DNA of 64,000 bases from Chitinophaga pinensis (GTDB lineage Bacteria; Pseudomonadota; Gammaproteobacteria; Burkholderiales; SG8-41). The position numbers and the translations under genes were made by a program. Positions within the stretch are counted from its first letter, which is position 1, and the number at the start of each line of letters is the position of its first letter. Below are positions 1 through 9,116 of this stretch, piece by piece. The notes beneath the pieces were generated by a model. The model saw only the letters and a list, made by a program, of their open reading frames with translations. It ran no database searches and was not told the DNA's origin. Where the stretch lies: positions 100,236 through 164,235 of the forward strand of contig CALQCM020000002.1 of the NCBI GenBank assembly GCA_943329075.2, given 5' to 3'.

Positions 1-2
1 CG

Positions 3-1601
3 CAGCGCGATTTCAAACTGCGCGGCGGCGGTCTTCTGCGCCGCGTGTGGTCGACCGCCGAACTGGTCTGGCTCGATGACGCCGCTGCCGACCCGACGCT
101 CAGCCGGAGTGCGGAGTTATCCAAATCCGGCCTGCATGCGGCGCTGGCTTTTCCAATACTGATACTCGGCAAGTTTTATGGCGTGATCGAATTTTTTGCC
201 ACGGAAACGCGGCACCGGGACGACGCGTTGATCCGCATCGCGCGCTCGATCGGCAGCCAGATCGGCCAGTTCATTGCGCGCAAGGAGGCCGAGCAGAACC
301 TGACCTTCTTCGCCAACCACGACACCTTGACCGGACTGCCCAACCGCGCCATGTTCGGCCAGCGCCTGACGCAGGCGCTGGCGCGCGCGCAACGTAATGG
401 GCGCATGATTGCGGTGCTGTTCATCGATCTGGATCGTTTCAAGGTGATCAACGACACACTCGGCCACGACGCCGGCGACCGCCTGTTGCAGCAGGCGGCT
501 TCGCGCCTGCGCAGCTGTCTGCGCGAAGGCGACACCATTGCGCGGCAGGGTGGCGACGAGTTTGTGGTGCTGGTCGAAGACATGCTCGATACCGGGCAGG
601 CGGTCGGAGTGGCGCAAAAGATCCTCGAGAATGTGGCACACCCTTTTGTGCTTGCCGGGCAGGAATTTCACGTTACCGCCAGCGTCGGCGTGAGCGTCTT
701 TCCGGAGGACGCCACTGACGTGCAGGCGCTGCTGAAAAACGCGGATATCGCGATGTACCGCGCCAAAGACGCCGGCAAAAACAACTTCCAGTTTTATTCG
801 GCGCAGGCCAACCGTCATTCACTCGAACGCCTGGCGCTGGAGACCGATCTGCGGCGCGCGCTGGAACGCGGCGAATTGCATCTGCATTACCAGCCCAGGC
901 TCAATATGCGCAGCGGCCGCATTACCGGCGTCGAGGCGCTGATCCGCTGGCAGCATCCGTCGCGCGGCGCGGTAGCGCCCGCGCAATTGATCGCATTGGC
1001 AGAGGAAACCGGACTGATTATTGCGATTGGCGACTGGGTGATCCGCACCGCCTGTCGCGATGCGCGACAGTGGGCGGCGCAGGGATTGCAGACGGTGCCG
1101 GTGGCGGTCAATCTTTCGGCAAAACAGTTCGGGCGCGAAGGGCTGGTGGACTGGGTCGGCGGCGTGTTGCGCGAAAGCGGCCTCGAGGCCTCGCAACTCG
1201 AGCTTGAAATCACCGAGAGCGCGGTCATGGACAATGCCGAGCGCGCCGCCGCCATCCTCGACCGCCTGCATGCGATGGGCGTGCGCGTGGCGCTGGATGA
1301 TTTCGGTACCGGTTATTCGTCGCTCGGTTACCTTAAACGCTTCCCGGTCGACAGCGTGAAGATCGACCGCTCGTTTATTTCAGATATTCCGCACGATCAG
1401 GATGACATTGCGATCACGCGCGCCGTCATTGCGATGGCGCACAGCCTGCAGTTGACGGTGGTGGCCGAGGGTGTGGAAACCGAGGCGCAGGAGCGCTTTT
1501 TGCGCGAACACGATTGCGACGAAATGCAGGGCTTCCGTTTTGGCCAGCCCTGCGACGCGGCGGCATTCGCGAAGCTGCTCGCAGCGCCGCCGCTCAGGTA
1601 G
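3..1601 (+). CDS. GAF-GGDEF-EAL cyclic-di-GMP signalling protein, 5' end outside window
   Basis: The reading frame is open to the left edge, so the GTG at 45 is probably internal and the protein is truncated here. The visible part has the end of a GAF-like sensor domain (LHAALAFPILILGKFYGVIEFF region), a GGDEF diguanylate cyclase domain with an intact GGDEF signature near residue 169 counted from the GTG, and an EAL phosphodiesterase domain with VEALIRW near residue 297, DDFGTGYSSL and AEGVET. Key motifs of both catalytic domains are present, so it could both make and break c-di-GMP; which activity dominates cannot be read. It ends 8 bp inside the 3' end of the convergent ABC transporter gene. 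Confidence 0.9.
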   Translation, partial: QRDFKLRGGGLLRRVWSTAELVWLDDAAADPTLSRSAELSKSGLHAALAFPILILGKFYGVIEFFATETRHRDDALIRIARSIGSQIGQFIARKEAEQNLTFFANHDTLTGLPNRAMFGQRLTQALARAQRNGRMIAVLFIDLDRFKVINDTLGHDAGDRLLQQAASRLRSCLREGDTIARQGGDEFVVLVEDMLDTGQAVGVAQKILENVAHPFVLAGQEFHVTASVGVSVFPEDATDVQALLKNADIAMYRAKDAGKNNFQFYSAQANRHSLERLALETDLRRALERGELHLHYQPRLNMRSGRITGVEALIRWQHPSRGAVAPAQLIALAEETGLIIAIGDWVIRTACRDARQWAAQGLQTVPVAVNLSAKQFGREGLVDWVGGVLRESGLEASQLELEITESAVMDNAERAAAILDRLHAMGVRVALDDFGTGYSSLGYLKRFPVDSVKIDRSFISDIPHDQDDIAITRAVIAMAHSLQLTVVAEGVETEAQERFLREHDCDEMQGFRFGQPCDAAAFAKLLAAPPLR

Positions 1602-3318
1602 TCCGGAAAAGACGGCCGACGGTGCCACCGTCGCGGCGTATTTCGATATGCCCCGTGTGTAACTGCCGCAGGCTCGAACGGTGGCCGATGCTGATGACGG
1701 CCGACCCGGGCAGGCGCGCGTGCAGCAGGCCATAAAGCGCCGCCTCGGTTTCTTCATCCAGTGCCGAGGTTGTTTCGTCCATGAAAATCCAGTCGGGACG
1801 TTGCAAGAGGGCGCGCGCGAAGGCGATGCGTTGTTGTTCGCCGCCCGACAGTAATTGCGCCCAGTGTTGGGTTTCATCGAGGCGTGCCGTGAACGCCGGC
1901 AGACGGCAATCATGGAGTGCGGCGATCAACGCCTGGTTATCGAAGGCATCCGGCGCCGATGGATAACACAGCTGCTCGCGCAGCGTGCCGATGGTGAGAT
2001 AGGGTTTCTGCGGCAGGAACAGCACGCGCGGATTTTCCGGATGCGTGATGGCGCCGCGGCCGAACGGCCAGATGCCGGCGAGCGCGCGGAACAGCGTGCT
2101 TTTGCCGCTGCCCGACGCGCCGCTGACGAGCACGCGTTGGCCCGGCGCGAGCGCGAGACCGCCGGCATCAAGCAGGCGTTGACCGGTCGGCAGGTCGATC
2201 TGCAGATCATCCGCCGCATAACCGTCCTGCGCCGCGCCGCGGGCGACGATGCCGCCGGACTGCGCAGCGGCTTCGCGTATGGCCGTGCGGAACGTGGTCA
2301 GGCGGTCGACGGTTGCCTTCCATGAGGCGATCTGCGTGTAGGCGTCGATAAACCAGCTCAGCGAAGACTGCACCTTGCCGAAGGCAGTCGAGGTCTGCAT
2401 GAGGTCGCCCAGTTGGATGGCGCCGGAGAAAAAGCGCGGCGCGGCCACCACGAAGGGAAATACTACAGCGGCCTGGCCGTAGCCCGAGCGAAACCAGGTC
2501 AGCTTCTTGGTCTGGCGCATGATCTGCCACCAATTGGTGACGACCCCGGAAAAACGCCCGTGCAACTGGCGCAGTTCGTCGTGTTCGCCGCGATAGAGCG
2601 CAATGGCCTCGCCGTTTTCGCGGAAACGCACCAGCGAAAAGCGGAAGTCCGCCTCGACCTTTTGCCGGTCGAAATTCAGCGCGATCAGCGGTTTGCCGAT
2701 CCAGTGGGCGATCAGTGTGCCGGCGATCGAATAGATCAAGGCGATCCACACCATGTAACCGGGGATTTCGATATTGCTGCCGAACAGTGTCACGGTGAGC
2801 GGACCCGACAGCGTCCACAGGATGGTGAGGAACGACAGCAGCGTGATGACCGCCGACATCAGGCCGAGCGACAGCGCGAGCGTTTTTTCGCAGAACTGTG
2901 CGAGGTCCTCGGCGATCCGCTGGTCGGGGTTGTCAGTGCCGCGGTCGGCAAGCTGCATGCGATAGTAGGCGCGTTGACCGATCCATTCCTCGAGATAGTG
3001 GGCGGTGAGCCACTGGCGCCAGCGTATCTGCAGCATCTGGTTGAGATACAACTCATAGACCGCGACTACGATGAAGGCCGTGGCGAGCCAGCAAAAGCGT
3101 ATCAGTTCGGAGAAAAAGCCAGGCTGGTTGCTGCTTTGCAGCGTGTTGTAGAAATCGTTCTGCCAGTAGCTGAGCACCACCTCCAGATAGACCAGACCGA
3201 GGTTCAGCGCGATGACTGCGGCAAGCAGGCCGCGCGCCGCCCACTTTTCGTCTGAAAACCAGAACGGGCGTGTAAGGGACCACAGGTCCCCGAAAAAAGT
3301 CTTGTGTCGGTTCAACAT
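1594..3318 (-). CDS. SbmA/YddA-like ABC transporter, fused membrane and ATPase domains
   Basis: The protein has 574 aa. Its N-terminal half has about six hydrophobic segments of the ABC_membrane_2 type and its C-terminal half is an ATPase. Walker A is GASGSGKST near residue 400, the signature is LSGGEQQ near 490 and Walker B ends in FMDETTSALDEE. This architecture is typical of the SbmA/BacA and YddA family, linked to uptake or export of peptides, cobalamin or fatty acyl compounds; the substrate cannot be told. The ATG at 3318 follows GGAGAT in the gene's sense. It converges on the GGDEF-EAL gene with an 8 bp overlap and has no operon partner. Confidence 0.85.
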   Translation of the reverse strand: MLNRHKTFFGDLWSLTRPFWFSDEKWAARGLLAAVIALNLGLVYLEVVLSYWQNDFYNTLQSSNQPGFFSELIRFCWLATAFIVVAVYELYLNQMLQIRWRQWLTAHYLEEWIGQRAYYRMQLADRGTDNPDQRIAEDLAQFCEKTLALSLGLMSAVITLLSFLTILWTLSGPLTVTLFGSNIEIPGYMVWIALIYSIAGTLIAHWIGKPLIALNFDRQKVEADFRFSLVRFRENGEAIALYRGEHDELRQLHGRFSGVVTNWWQIMRQTKKLTWFRSGYGQAAVVFPFVVAAPRFFSGAIQLGDLMQTSTAFGKVQSSLSWFIDAYTQIASWKATVDRLTTFRTAIREAAAQSGGIVARGAAQDGYAADDLQIDLPTGQRLLDAGGLALAPGQRVLVSGASGSGKSTLFRALAGIWPFGRGAITHPENPRVLFLPQKPYLTIGTLREQLCYPSAPDAFDNQALIAALHDCRLPAFTARLDETQHWAQLLSGGEQQRIAFARALLQRPDWIFMDETTSALDEETEAALYGLLHARLPGSAVISIGHRSSLRQLHTGHIEIRRDGGTVGRLFRTT

Positions 3319-3464
3319 GAATATCTCCGGATCGCGGGCGGTCAGCGGCGCCGCGCGCCGGCATCATAGCCCGATTAATACGGCAGTTGCGCGTGCGCAC
3401 GATTGGATTACACTGGGCCAAAACCGGGTTGTTGGCTGCGTTTCTTAACGTCACGGAGGAAGCC

Positions 3465-3893
3465 ATGAAAACTGTCAGGCAGTTATTGCAGGGCAAGACG
3501 TCCGGTGTACACACGATAGGCCCCGATGTTCCGGTGATCGACGCGCTCAGTCTGATGGCGGAGCGCGAGATCGGCGCACTGCCGGTGATGGCCGGCGGTA
3601 AACTCGCCGGCATCCTCTCGGAACGCGATTACGCGCGCAAGGTCATTCTGCAGGGCAAGTCGTCGCGCGACACGACGGTGCGCGAAATCATGACTGCGCG
3701 CGTGGTGTGCGTCGGGCCGGAGCGCACGGTCGAGGAGTGCATGGCCTTGATGACCGACAAGCGCATACGCCATCTGCCGGTGATCGAACACGGCGAGCTG
3801 ATCGGGCTTTTGTCGATCGGTGATCTGGTGAAGGAAATGATTTCCGAGCAACAATTCATGATTGCGCAGCTCGAGTCGTACATCCACAGTTGA
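3465..3893 (+). CDS. two-CBS-domain protein
   Basis: This 142-aa protein is made almost wholly of two CBS motifs, roughly residues 10-65 and 75-130 (first with GALPVM..GKLAGILSERDY, second with IRHLPVIEHGELIGLLSIGDLV). Stand-alone CBS pairs bind adenine nucleotides and sense energy status. The frame is open upstream to an ATG at 3387, but I chose 3465 because GGAGGA lies 4-5 bases before it and the protein then begins at the usual MKTV..LL position. It is followed after about 40 bp by the molybdopterin-binding protein gene, which may be co-transcribed. Confidence 0.88.
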   Translation: MKTVRQLLQGKTSGVHTIGPDVPVIDALSLMAEREIGALPVMAGGKLAGILSERDYARKVILQGKSSRDTTVREIMTARVVCVGPERTVEECMALMTDKRIRHLPVIEHGELIGLLSIGDLVKEMISEQQFMIAQLESYIHS

Positions 3894-3935
3894 CGCGGGT
3901 CATTCAGAACAACAGGGCAGGGAGTGGAATAGAAA

Positions 3936-4691
3936 ATGCAATTCGGCGCCATCATCATCGGTGATGAAATCATGTCGGGCAAACGCCAGGACAAGCACAT
4001 GGCCACCGTCATCGCGACGCTGCGTGAACGCGGCCTCGAGCTTGCCTGGTGTCAGTATCTGGCCGACGAACCGGATTTGATCACCGCCACGCTCAAGCGC
4101 ACGCTGGCCGGTGCTGATGTGGTGTTCAGTTTTGGCGGTATCGGCGCCACGCCCGACGATCACACGCGGCAGTGCGCGGCGGATGCGCTTGGTGTGACGC
4201 TGGCGCTGCATCCGGATGCGGACACTGAAATCCGCGCGCGTTTCGGCGCCGAGATCACGCCGCAGCGCCTGAAGATGGGCGAGTTTCCCCTCGGCAGCCG
4301 CATTATTCCCAATCCCTACAACCGCATCCCCGGTTTCAGTGTCAATCACCACCATTGTCTGCCGGGCTTTCCGCAGATGGCCTGGCCGATGATGGCGTGG
4401 GTGCTCGACCATCAATACCGCGAACTGTTCGCCGCCGGCAGCGTTGCCGAAGACGCGATCATCGTGCGCGGCGCCGGCGAAAGCATGCTGATTGATCTGA
4501 TGAACAGCTGCCTTGAACGCCACCCCGGACTGAAGGTATTCAGTCTGCCGCACATGAGCGACCAAGACCGTTATATCGAACTCGGGGTGCGCGGCGACGC
4601 GGCCCGCATCGCGGCGGCGATGCGGGAACTCCAGGACGGCGTCACCGCGCTGGGCTTTCGCTGGGCGGCGACGGTGGAGGCGGGGCGCTAA
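3936..4691 (+). CDS. molybdopterin-binding (MoaB/CinA N-domain) family protein
   Basis: The protein has 251 aa. It starts with FGAIIIGDEIMSGKRQDKH, followed by FSFGGIGATPDDHT, the pterin-binding fold signature of the MoaB/MogA/CinA family. The C-terminal nicotinamide-nucleotide amidase domain of full CinA is missing, so it corresponds to the short COG1058 type. Its role is probably binding a molybdopterin-like or nucleotide ligand, but the substrate is unknown. It is downstream of the CBS gene and ends just before a bidirectional terminator. Confidence 0.85.
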   Translation: MQFGAIIIGDEIMSGKRQDKHMATVIATLRERGLELAWCQYLADEPDLITATLKRTLAGADVVFSFGGIGATPDDHTRQCAADALGVTLALHPDADTEIRARFGAEITPQRLKMGEFPLGSRIIPNPYNRIPGFSVNHHHCLPGFPQMAWPMMAWVLDHQYRELFAAGSVAEDAIIVRGAGESMLIDLMNSCLERHPGLKVFSLPHMSDQDRYIELGVRGDAARIAAAMRELQDGVTALGFRWAATVEAGR

Positions 4692-4710
4692 GGCGCCAAC
4701 CCGCGGACGA

Positions 4711-4742
4711 AAAAAAGCCCCGGCAGATTGCCGGGGCTTTTT
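4711..4742. terminator. bidirectional rho-independent terminator
   Basis: Perfect 8-bp arms GCCCCGGC (4717-4724) and GCCGGGGC (4730-4737) enclose the 5-nt loop AGATT. An A-run lies on the left and a T-run on the right, so it works in both directions between the convergent molybdopterin-binding and phasin genes. Confidence 0.9.
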
Positions 4743-4759
4743 CTTTGCTGCGTGGCCGA

Positions 4760-5299
4760 TCAGGCTGCTTTTTTCTTGCCTGCGCTGACGGCTTGCGAGG
4801 TGGCTGCTTCGACATTGGCATGGGTGATATCGACAAACTGCTTGGCCGATTTCGCCATGTTTTCGTACGTCGAGTTGATACCGGAGATCGCCGATTTCAG
4901 CGCGGCGACGGCGACATCGGAGCCGGCCGGCGCGGTCTTGACCAGTTTGTCCATCGAGGTCACGACCTGTTTGTTGAATTCCGACACCTGTTCTTCGACC
5001 AGTTTGTTCAGTTCGGACTGGGTCGCGGTGGCGACGTCATAGACGCTCTTCACGTAGCTGGCGGTTTTTTCCATGTTCGGCTGCATCAGCGAGTTCTTCA
5101 CGTGCGCGAATTCCTGCGGGTCTTTGATCTCGGAAAACGCTTTCGCTTGTTGCACGCCATCGGCAAACGCGCCTTTGGCGGCTTTCAGCTGCACTTCCAT
5201 TAAACGCTCGGCGCCTTCCAGGGCGATACCGGCAAAACGAACGGCGGCTTCCAGATTGGCTTTGTTCAGGGCGATAAATTGTTCGGGTGCTTTATACAT
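4760..5299 (-). CDS. phaP: phasin family protein (PHA granule-associated)
   Basis: The protein has 179 aa, begins MYKAPEQFIALNKANLEAA and ends in Ala/Lys-rich SAGKKKAA. It is helical and amphipathic throughout with no catalytic motif, as in betaproteobacterial PhaP/phasin_2 proteins that coat polyhydroxyalkanoate granules. An AAGGAGATTGCA ribosome site precedes the ATG. It is monocistronic, ends at a bidirectional terminator and is preceded by a near-consensus promoter flanked by two TGC-N3-GCA repeats, as expected for PhaR control. The PHA synthase genes are not in this window. Confidence 0.92.
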   Translation of the reverse strand: MYKAPEQFIALNKANLEAAVRFAGIALEGAERLMEVQLKAAKGAFADGVQQAKAFSEIKDPQEFAHVKNSLMQPNMEKTASYVKSVYDVATATQSELNKLVEEQVSEFNKQVVTSMDKLVKTAPAGSDVAVAALKSAISGINSTYENMAKSAKQFVDITHANVEAATSQAVSAGKKKAA

Positions 5300-5372
5300 T
5301 GCAATCTCCTTGGAAAGTTATTGCAAAACAGCGGATTAAAATAACGACAAGAATCAGAATTCGGTTCAAATG

Positions 5373-5387
5373 TTGCGACGCACAATT
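5373..5387. promoter_or_regulatory. putative PhaR operator O1
   Basis: TTGCGACGCACAATT matches the TGC-N3-GCA repeats reported for PhaR. It covers the predicted +1 of phaP. Confidence 0.6.
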
Positions 5388-5390
5388 CAA

Positions 5391-5418
5391 ATTATAGTGG
5401 CGCTAAAGCCGAAGTCAA
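5391..5418 (-). promoter_or_regulatory. sigma-70 promoter of phaP
   Basis: On the minus strand TTGACT (5413-5418) is followed by a 16-bp spacer and a perfect TATAAT (5391-5396). The predicted start of transcription, about 5384, falls inside the downstream TGC/GCA repeat, which favours a repressible promoter. Confidence 0.8.
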
Positions 5419-5438
5419 GGCCCCAAACAAAATAAATA

Positions 5439-5454
5439 TTGCAACGCACCAATT
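5439..5454. promoter_or_regulatory. putative PhaR operator O2
   Basis: TTGCAACGCACCAATT is a second copy of the same repeat, in the same orientation, upstream of the phaP -35 box. Two copies bracketing one promoter suggest cooperative binding or looping. Confidence 0.55.
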
Positions 5455-5583
5455 GGCCGGCCGTGGCCGCATGTTTTGACTTGTAGTCGCCTTAAAAATG
5501 AGATAAAAGTGTTTCCCAATCAGTGATCTACGCGGCGCAGGGTGCCCTGGGCTGTTAACACGAGTCCACACGAACCGATTGCC

Positions 5584-6723
5584 ATGGCCGAATCCGCAAC
5601 GCCGCCCTCAACGCCGCCCAGCCTGGAACGGGTGAGGGACGCCATGGGCGACCGCTGCGTGCTGGCCGGGGCGTGGAATCTACGTTCCCTGGAACGCCGG
5701 CTGGCCGAATTCGAACGCGAACTGGCGCGCATCGCGGCCGATCCTGCTTGCGGCTGGGATCTGCGCCGCGTTGAGGTGATCGACCACGCCGGCGCCATGC
5801 TGCTGTGGCGCGCTTGGGGACGCAAACGCGTTGCGCGGCTCGAGCTCAAGCCGGAACAGGCACAGTTGTTCGAACGCATGCTGCCGGCACCGCCTGCGTT
5901 GCCGCCCGCGCGCGGGTTTGACCCGTTTTTCCTCCCCGTCTTTATCGGCGGCAAGGTGTTGAGAGTCTACGATCACCTTGCGCACATGCTGCTGGTGCTG
6001 GGGCAGTCTGTCATCGAACTCGCGGGCCTCGTGCGGCATCCGCGCGGCATCCCCTGGCGTGAATTGTCGGCGAACGTGTATCGCACCGGCGCGCAGGCGC
6101 TGGGCATCACGGCGCTGGTCGGCTTTCTGATCGGCGTGGTGTTGAGTTATCTGTCCGCGCAGCAGCTCAAACTGTTCGGTGCCGACGCCTTCATCGTCAA
6201 TATTCTCGGCGTCAGCGTGGTGCGCGAACTCGGGCCCGTGCTGGCGGCGATACTGATCGCCGGTCGTTCGGGCTCGGCGATCACCGCGTCGCTCGGTGTC
6301 ATGCGTGTGACCCAGGAACTTGATGCCATGGCGGTGATGGGCATTTCCCAATCGCTGCGCCTGACTTTGCCGAAGATGCTGGCGCTGGCGATTTCGATGC
6401 CGCTGGTGGTGTTGTGGACCGACGCCGTCGCGTTGCTCGGCGGCATGGTGGCGGCACGCCTTGAACTCGGCATCGGCTACCATCATTTTCTGTCCAACCT
6501 GCCGGATGCGGTGCCGATCGCGAATCTGTGGCTGGGACTCGGCAAGGGCGCGGTATTTGGCGTGATGATTGCGCTCGTCGCCTGCCATTTCGGCCTGCGC
6601 ATAGAACCCAACACCGAAAGCCTCGGCATCGGCACCACCAATTCGGTGGTGACGGCGATCACCGTCGTTATTCTGGTCGACGCAGTCTTTGCCATCATGT
6701 TCAAAGACATCGGCATTTCATGA
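5584..6723 (+). CDS. mlaE: MlaE-like ABC permease with N-terminal STAS-like domain
   Basis: About 379 aa from the ATG at 5584; a GTG at 5542 would add 14 residues and no clear ribosome site decides between them. The first 100 residues resemble a STAS/MlaB-like module (VEVIDHAGAMLLWRAWGRK), followed by a MlaE/YrbE permease with about five membrane segments, including LGPVLAAILIAGRSGSAITASLGVMRVTQELDA, the conserved stretch of this family. Such permeases carry phospholipids or other lipids between outer and inner membrane together with an MCE protein. It starts an operon with ATPase, MCE and lipoprotein genes and overlaps the next gene by ATGA. Confidence 0.9.
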   Translation: MAESATPPSTPPSLERVRDAMGDRCVLAGAWNLRSLERRLAEFERELARIAADPACGWDLRRVEVIDHAGAMLLWRAWGRKRVARLELKPEQAQLFERMLPAPPALPPARGFDPFFLPVFIGGKVLRVYDHLAHMLLVLGQSVIELAGLVRHPRGIPWRELSANVYRTGAQALGITALVGFLIGVVLSYLSAQQLKLFGADAFIVNILGVSVVRELGPVLAAILIAGRSGSAITASLGVMRVTQELDAMAVMGISQSLRLTLPKMLALAISMPLVVLWTDAVALLGGMVAARLELGIGYHHFLSNLPDAVPIANLWLGLGKGAVFGVMIALVACHFGLRIEPNTESLGIGTTNSVVTAITVVILVDAVFAIMFKDIGIS

Positions 6724-7520
6724 CGGCACACAATCACATCATCGAAATCCGCGGGCTGTGGACGCAGTTCGGCGATTTTGTCGTGCACCGCGATATTGAC
6801 CTCAATGTGCGTTGCGGCGAAATCCTCTCGCTGGTCGGCGGTTCGGGCAGCGGCAAGACCACCATGCTGCGGCAGATGCTGGGTCTGGAAACGCCGACGC
6901 GCGGTGAGGTGCGCGTGTTCGGCACCTCGCTGCACGGCAGCGATGCGGCGGCGCTGCGCCATCTGCGCAACCGCTGGGGCGTGCTGTTTCAGGAAGGTGC
7001 CCTGTTCAGCGCGTTGTCGGTGTACGACAACCTCGCACTGCCGTTGCGCGAACTGCGCACCGTCAGCGAAGAGATGATCCACGACCTCGTCATGGTGAAA
7101 CTCGAGATGGTCGGCATCGAGCCGCGCCATGCCACCAAGATGCCGGCCGATCTGTCGGGCGGCATGATCAAACGCATCGCGCTGGCGCGCGCGCTGGCGC
7201 TCGAGCCTGAACTGATTTTTCTGGATGAGCCGACCGCCGGCCTCGATCCGGACCGCAGCGAGAGTTTCGTCAAACTGATCCAGGAACTGCACCGCGAACT
7301 CAATCTGACCGTCGTCATGGTGACGCACGATCTCGATACGCTGGTGGCATTGTCCGACCGGGTTGCGGTATTGTGCGACCAGAAGGTGGAGATCATCGGC
7401 ACGCTCGATGAGGTGGTCGCCAACACGCATCCGTTCATCTGCAATTTTTTCATGGGTGAGCGCGGACGCCGCGCGCTTGAAGCCGTGCGCGCAGTCAAAG
7501 CCATCATGGCGATGACCTGA
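6720..7520 (+). CDS. mlaF: MlaF-like ABC ATPase
   Basis: This 266-aa ATPase has Walker A GGSGSGKTT, signature LSGGMIKRIALARA and Walker B LIFLDEPTAGLDPDRS. The frame is open further upstream inside the permease gene, but the ATG at 6720 forms an ATGA overlap with the permease stop and yields the normal family N-terminus. GGMIKR in place of the usual GGMxxR is typical of MlaF/Mkl lipid-transport ATPases. It powers the neighbouring MlaE permease. Confidence 0.92.
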   Translation: MTAHNHIIEIRGLWTQFGDFVVHRDIDLNVRCGEILSLVGGSGSGKTTMLRQMLGLETPTRGEVRVFGTSLHGSDAAALRHLRNRWGVLFQEGALFSALSVYDNLALPLRELRTVSEEMIHDLVMVKLEMVGIEPRHATKMPADLSGGMIKRIALARALALEPELIFLDEPTAGLDPDRSESFVKLIQELHRELNLTVVMVTHDLDTLVALSDRVAVLCDQKVEIIGTLDEVVANTHPFICNFFMGERGRRALEAVRAVKAIMAMT

Positions 7521-7557
7521 GCGGCCGGCGTTTCAGCAAGGGAAGGGGCAAGGGGAT

Positions 7558-8478
7558 ATGGAAAACAGGGCGCATGCACTGGCAGCCGGATTATTTACGC
7601 TGCTCCTGGGGCTCGGTGTGATCGCGGTTTCTGCCTGGTTCGGCGGCGATACGGTCGAGACGAAAAATTTCATGCTGGTGTCGCGTCATCCGGTATCGGG
7701 GCTGAATGCGCAGGCGCCGGTGCGTTTTCGCGGCGTCACGGTCGGCAAGGTGGTCGCCATCAATTTCAATCCGGAAGATCCGCTGTCGATCCTGGTTGAA
7801 ATTGCGATCCGCGCCGACACGCCGCTGACGCCGGGCACTTTTGCCCAACTCGGCTCGCAGGGCGTGACCGGGCTTGCCTACGTGATTCTTGACGACAAGG
7901 GCAACAAGCCGGGCGCGCTCGCCGGCGAAGACGGCAAACTCGCGCGCATCGATGTGCATCCGTCGTTCATGGACAGCGTGACCGATTCTGGGCAGGCGAT
8001 GGTTGAGAACTTCAACGAGGTTGCCAAGCGCGTGAATACGCTGCTGAGCGACGACAACCAGAAGCATCTGGTCAGCGCGGTGCGCAATCTCGACACCATG
8101 TCGGCGCGCGTCTCCACGCTGGCCACATCGCTTGAACCGACCGTGCGTGCCATGCCGGGCCTCGTCAATGACGCCGGCGTCGCGCTCAAGCGCGCTGATG
8201 CGCTGATGGCGAACCTGAACCAGCGCGCCGAAGCGTTCGAGCGTGCCGCCAAAGGTGTCGAGCGGTTGAGTGACAGCGGCGCTGCATTGAGCGATGCCAT
8301 TACGACTGACATGCTGCCGCGGCTGAATCAACTCGCCGAAGAACTGCAGCGCACGGCGCGCGGCGTCGAGCGCGCGTTGAACGATTTCGATGAGCAGCCG
8401 CACAGCCTGATTTTCGGGCGTAATCCGTTGCCGCCGGGGCCCGGCGAAGCGGGATTCAGCGCCAGGGGGACACGATGA
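7558..8478 (+). CDS. mlaD: MlaD/MCE-domain substrate-binding protein
   Basis: The 306-aa protein has one N-terminal membrane anchor (residues about 8-28) followed by an MCE domain (SGLNAQAPVRFRGVTVGKVVAI, SQGVTGLAYVILDD) and a long helical tail from about residue 130. The domain faces the periplasm and shuttles lipids to the permease. GGAAGGGGCAAGGGG lies just before the ATG. The length and the helical tail fit the PqiB/YebT-like or long MlaD proteins common in Betaproteobacteria. Confidence 0.9.
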   Translation: MENRAHALAAGLFTLLLGLGVIAVSAWFGGDTVETKNFMLVSRHPVSGLNAQAPVRFRGVTVGKVVAINFNPEDPLSILVEIAIRADTPLTPGTFAQLGSQGVTGLAYVILDDKGNKPGALAGEDGKLARIDVHPSFMDSVTDSGQAMVENFNEVAKRVNTLLSDDNQKHLVSAVRNLDTMSARVSTLATSLEPTVRAMPGLVNDAGVALKRADALMANLNQRAEAFERAAKGVERLSDSGAALSDAITTDMLPRLNQLAEELQRTARGVERALNDFDEQPHSLIFGRNPLPPGPGEAGFSARGTR

Positions 8479-9086
8479 AATTTACTTTAGCGTTTGCTGC
8501 ACTTGTTTTGCTGGCCGGCTGTTCAGCCGGGCCGACCTCGCGTGACACGCCCGCGGCCTATGATTTCGGGCTGCAACGCGAGCAGGCCGGCGGTACCAAA
8601 ACGATACGCGGTAGCGTGCTCTTGCCGGGCGTGACGGCGCCGGCATGGCTGGACACACCGGGCGTGGTTTATCGCCTTGCTTATCAGGATGCGGCGCGTC
8701 CGCAGTTCTATACAGGCAGCCGCTGGGCAACGGCACCGGCAGCCCTGCTCACACAGCGTTTGCGCAGCCGGCTCGCCGCGGCGAGCGAGGGCGGCGTGAT
8801 CGGTGCGGGCAGTGGCGCGCGCGCTGATTACACCCTGCAGATTGAACTCGAAGAGTTCAGCCAGGTATTTGATGCGGCTGCCAGCAGCCGCGGCGTGGTG
8901 GTCGCGCGCGCAAGTCTGGTCAGCAATGCCAAACGTGTGCTGGTTGCACAACGCAGTTTCTCTATAGAGCGCGCGGCGGCTAGTGCCGATGCCGAAGGCG
9001 GTGTGCGCGCGCTGACGGCGGCGGGCGGCGAATTGATCGATGCGATTGTGGCGTGGACGGCGACAGCCGCGCAGGCGTCAAAATAG
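8475..9086 (+). CDS. ABC-type transport auxiliary lipoprotein (PqiC-like)
   Basis: This 203-aa protein begins with a lipoprotein signal peptide, MKFTLAFAALVLLAGC, with lipobox LLAGC and lipidated Cys at residue 15-16. The rest resembles the ABC_trans_aux domain (QRLRSRLAAASEGGVI, LQIELEEFSQVF). It probably sits in the outer membrane and receives lipid from the MCE protein. It overlaps mlaD by ATGA and ends the operon. Confidence 0.85.
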   Translation: MKFTLAFAALVLLAGCSAGPTSRDTPAAYDFGLQREQAGGTKTIRGSVLLPGVTAPAWLDTPGVVYRLAYQDAARPQFYTGSRWATAPAALLTQRLRSRLAAASEGGVIGAGSGARADYTLQIELEEFSQVFDAAASSRGVVVARASLVSNAKRVLVAQRSFSIERAAASADAEGGVRALTAAGGELIDAIVAWTATAAQASK

Positions 9087-9116
9087 GGGCGCGAGAGTCC
9101 TTCAGCGGAGCGGAAA

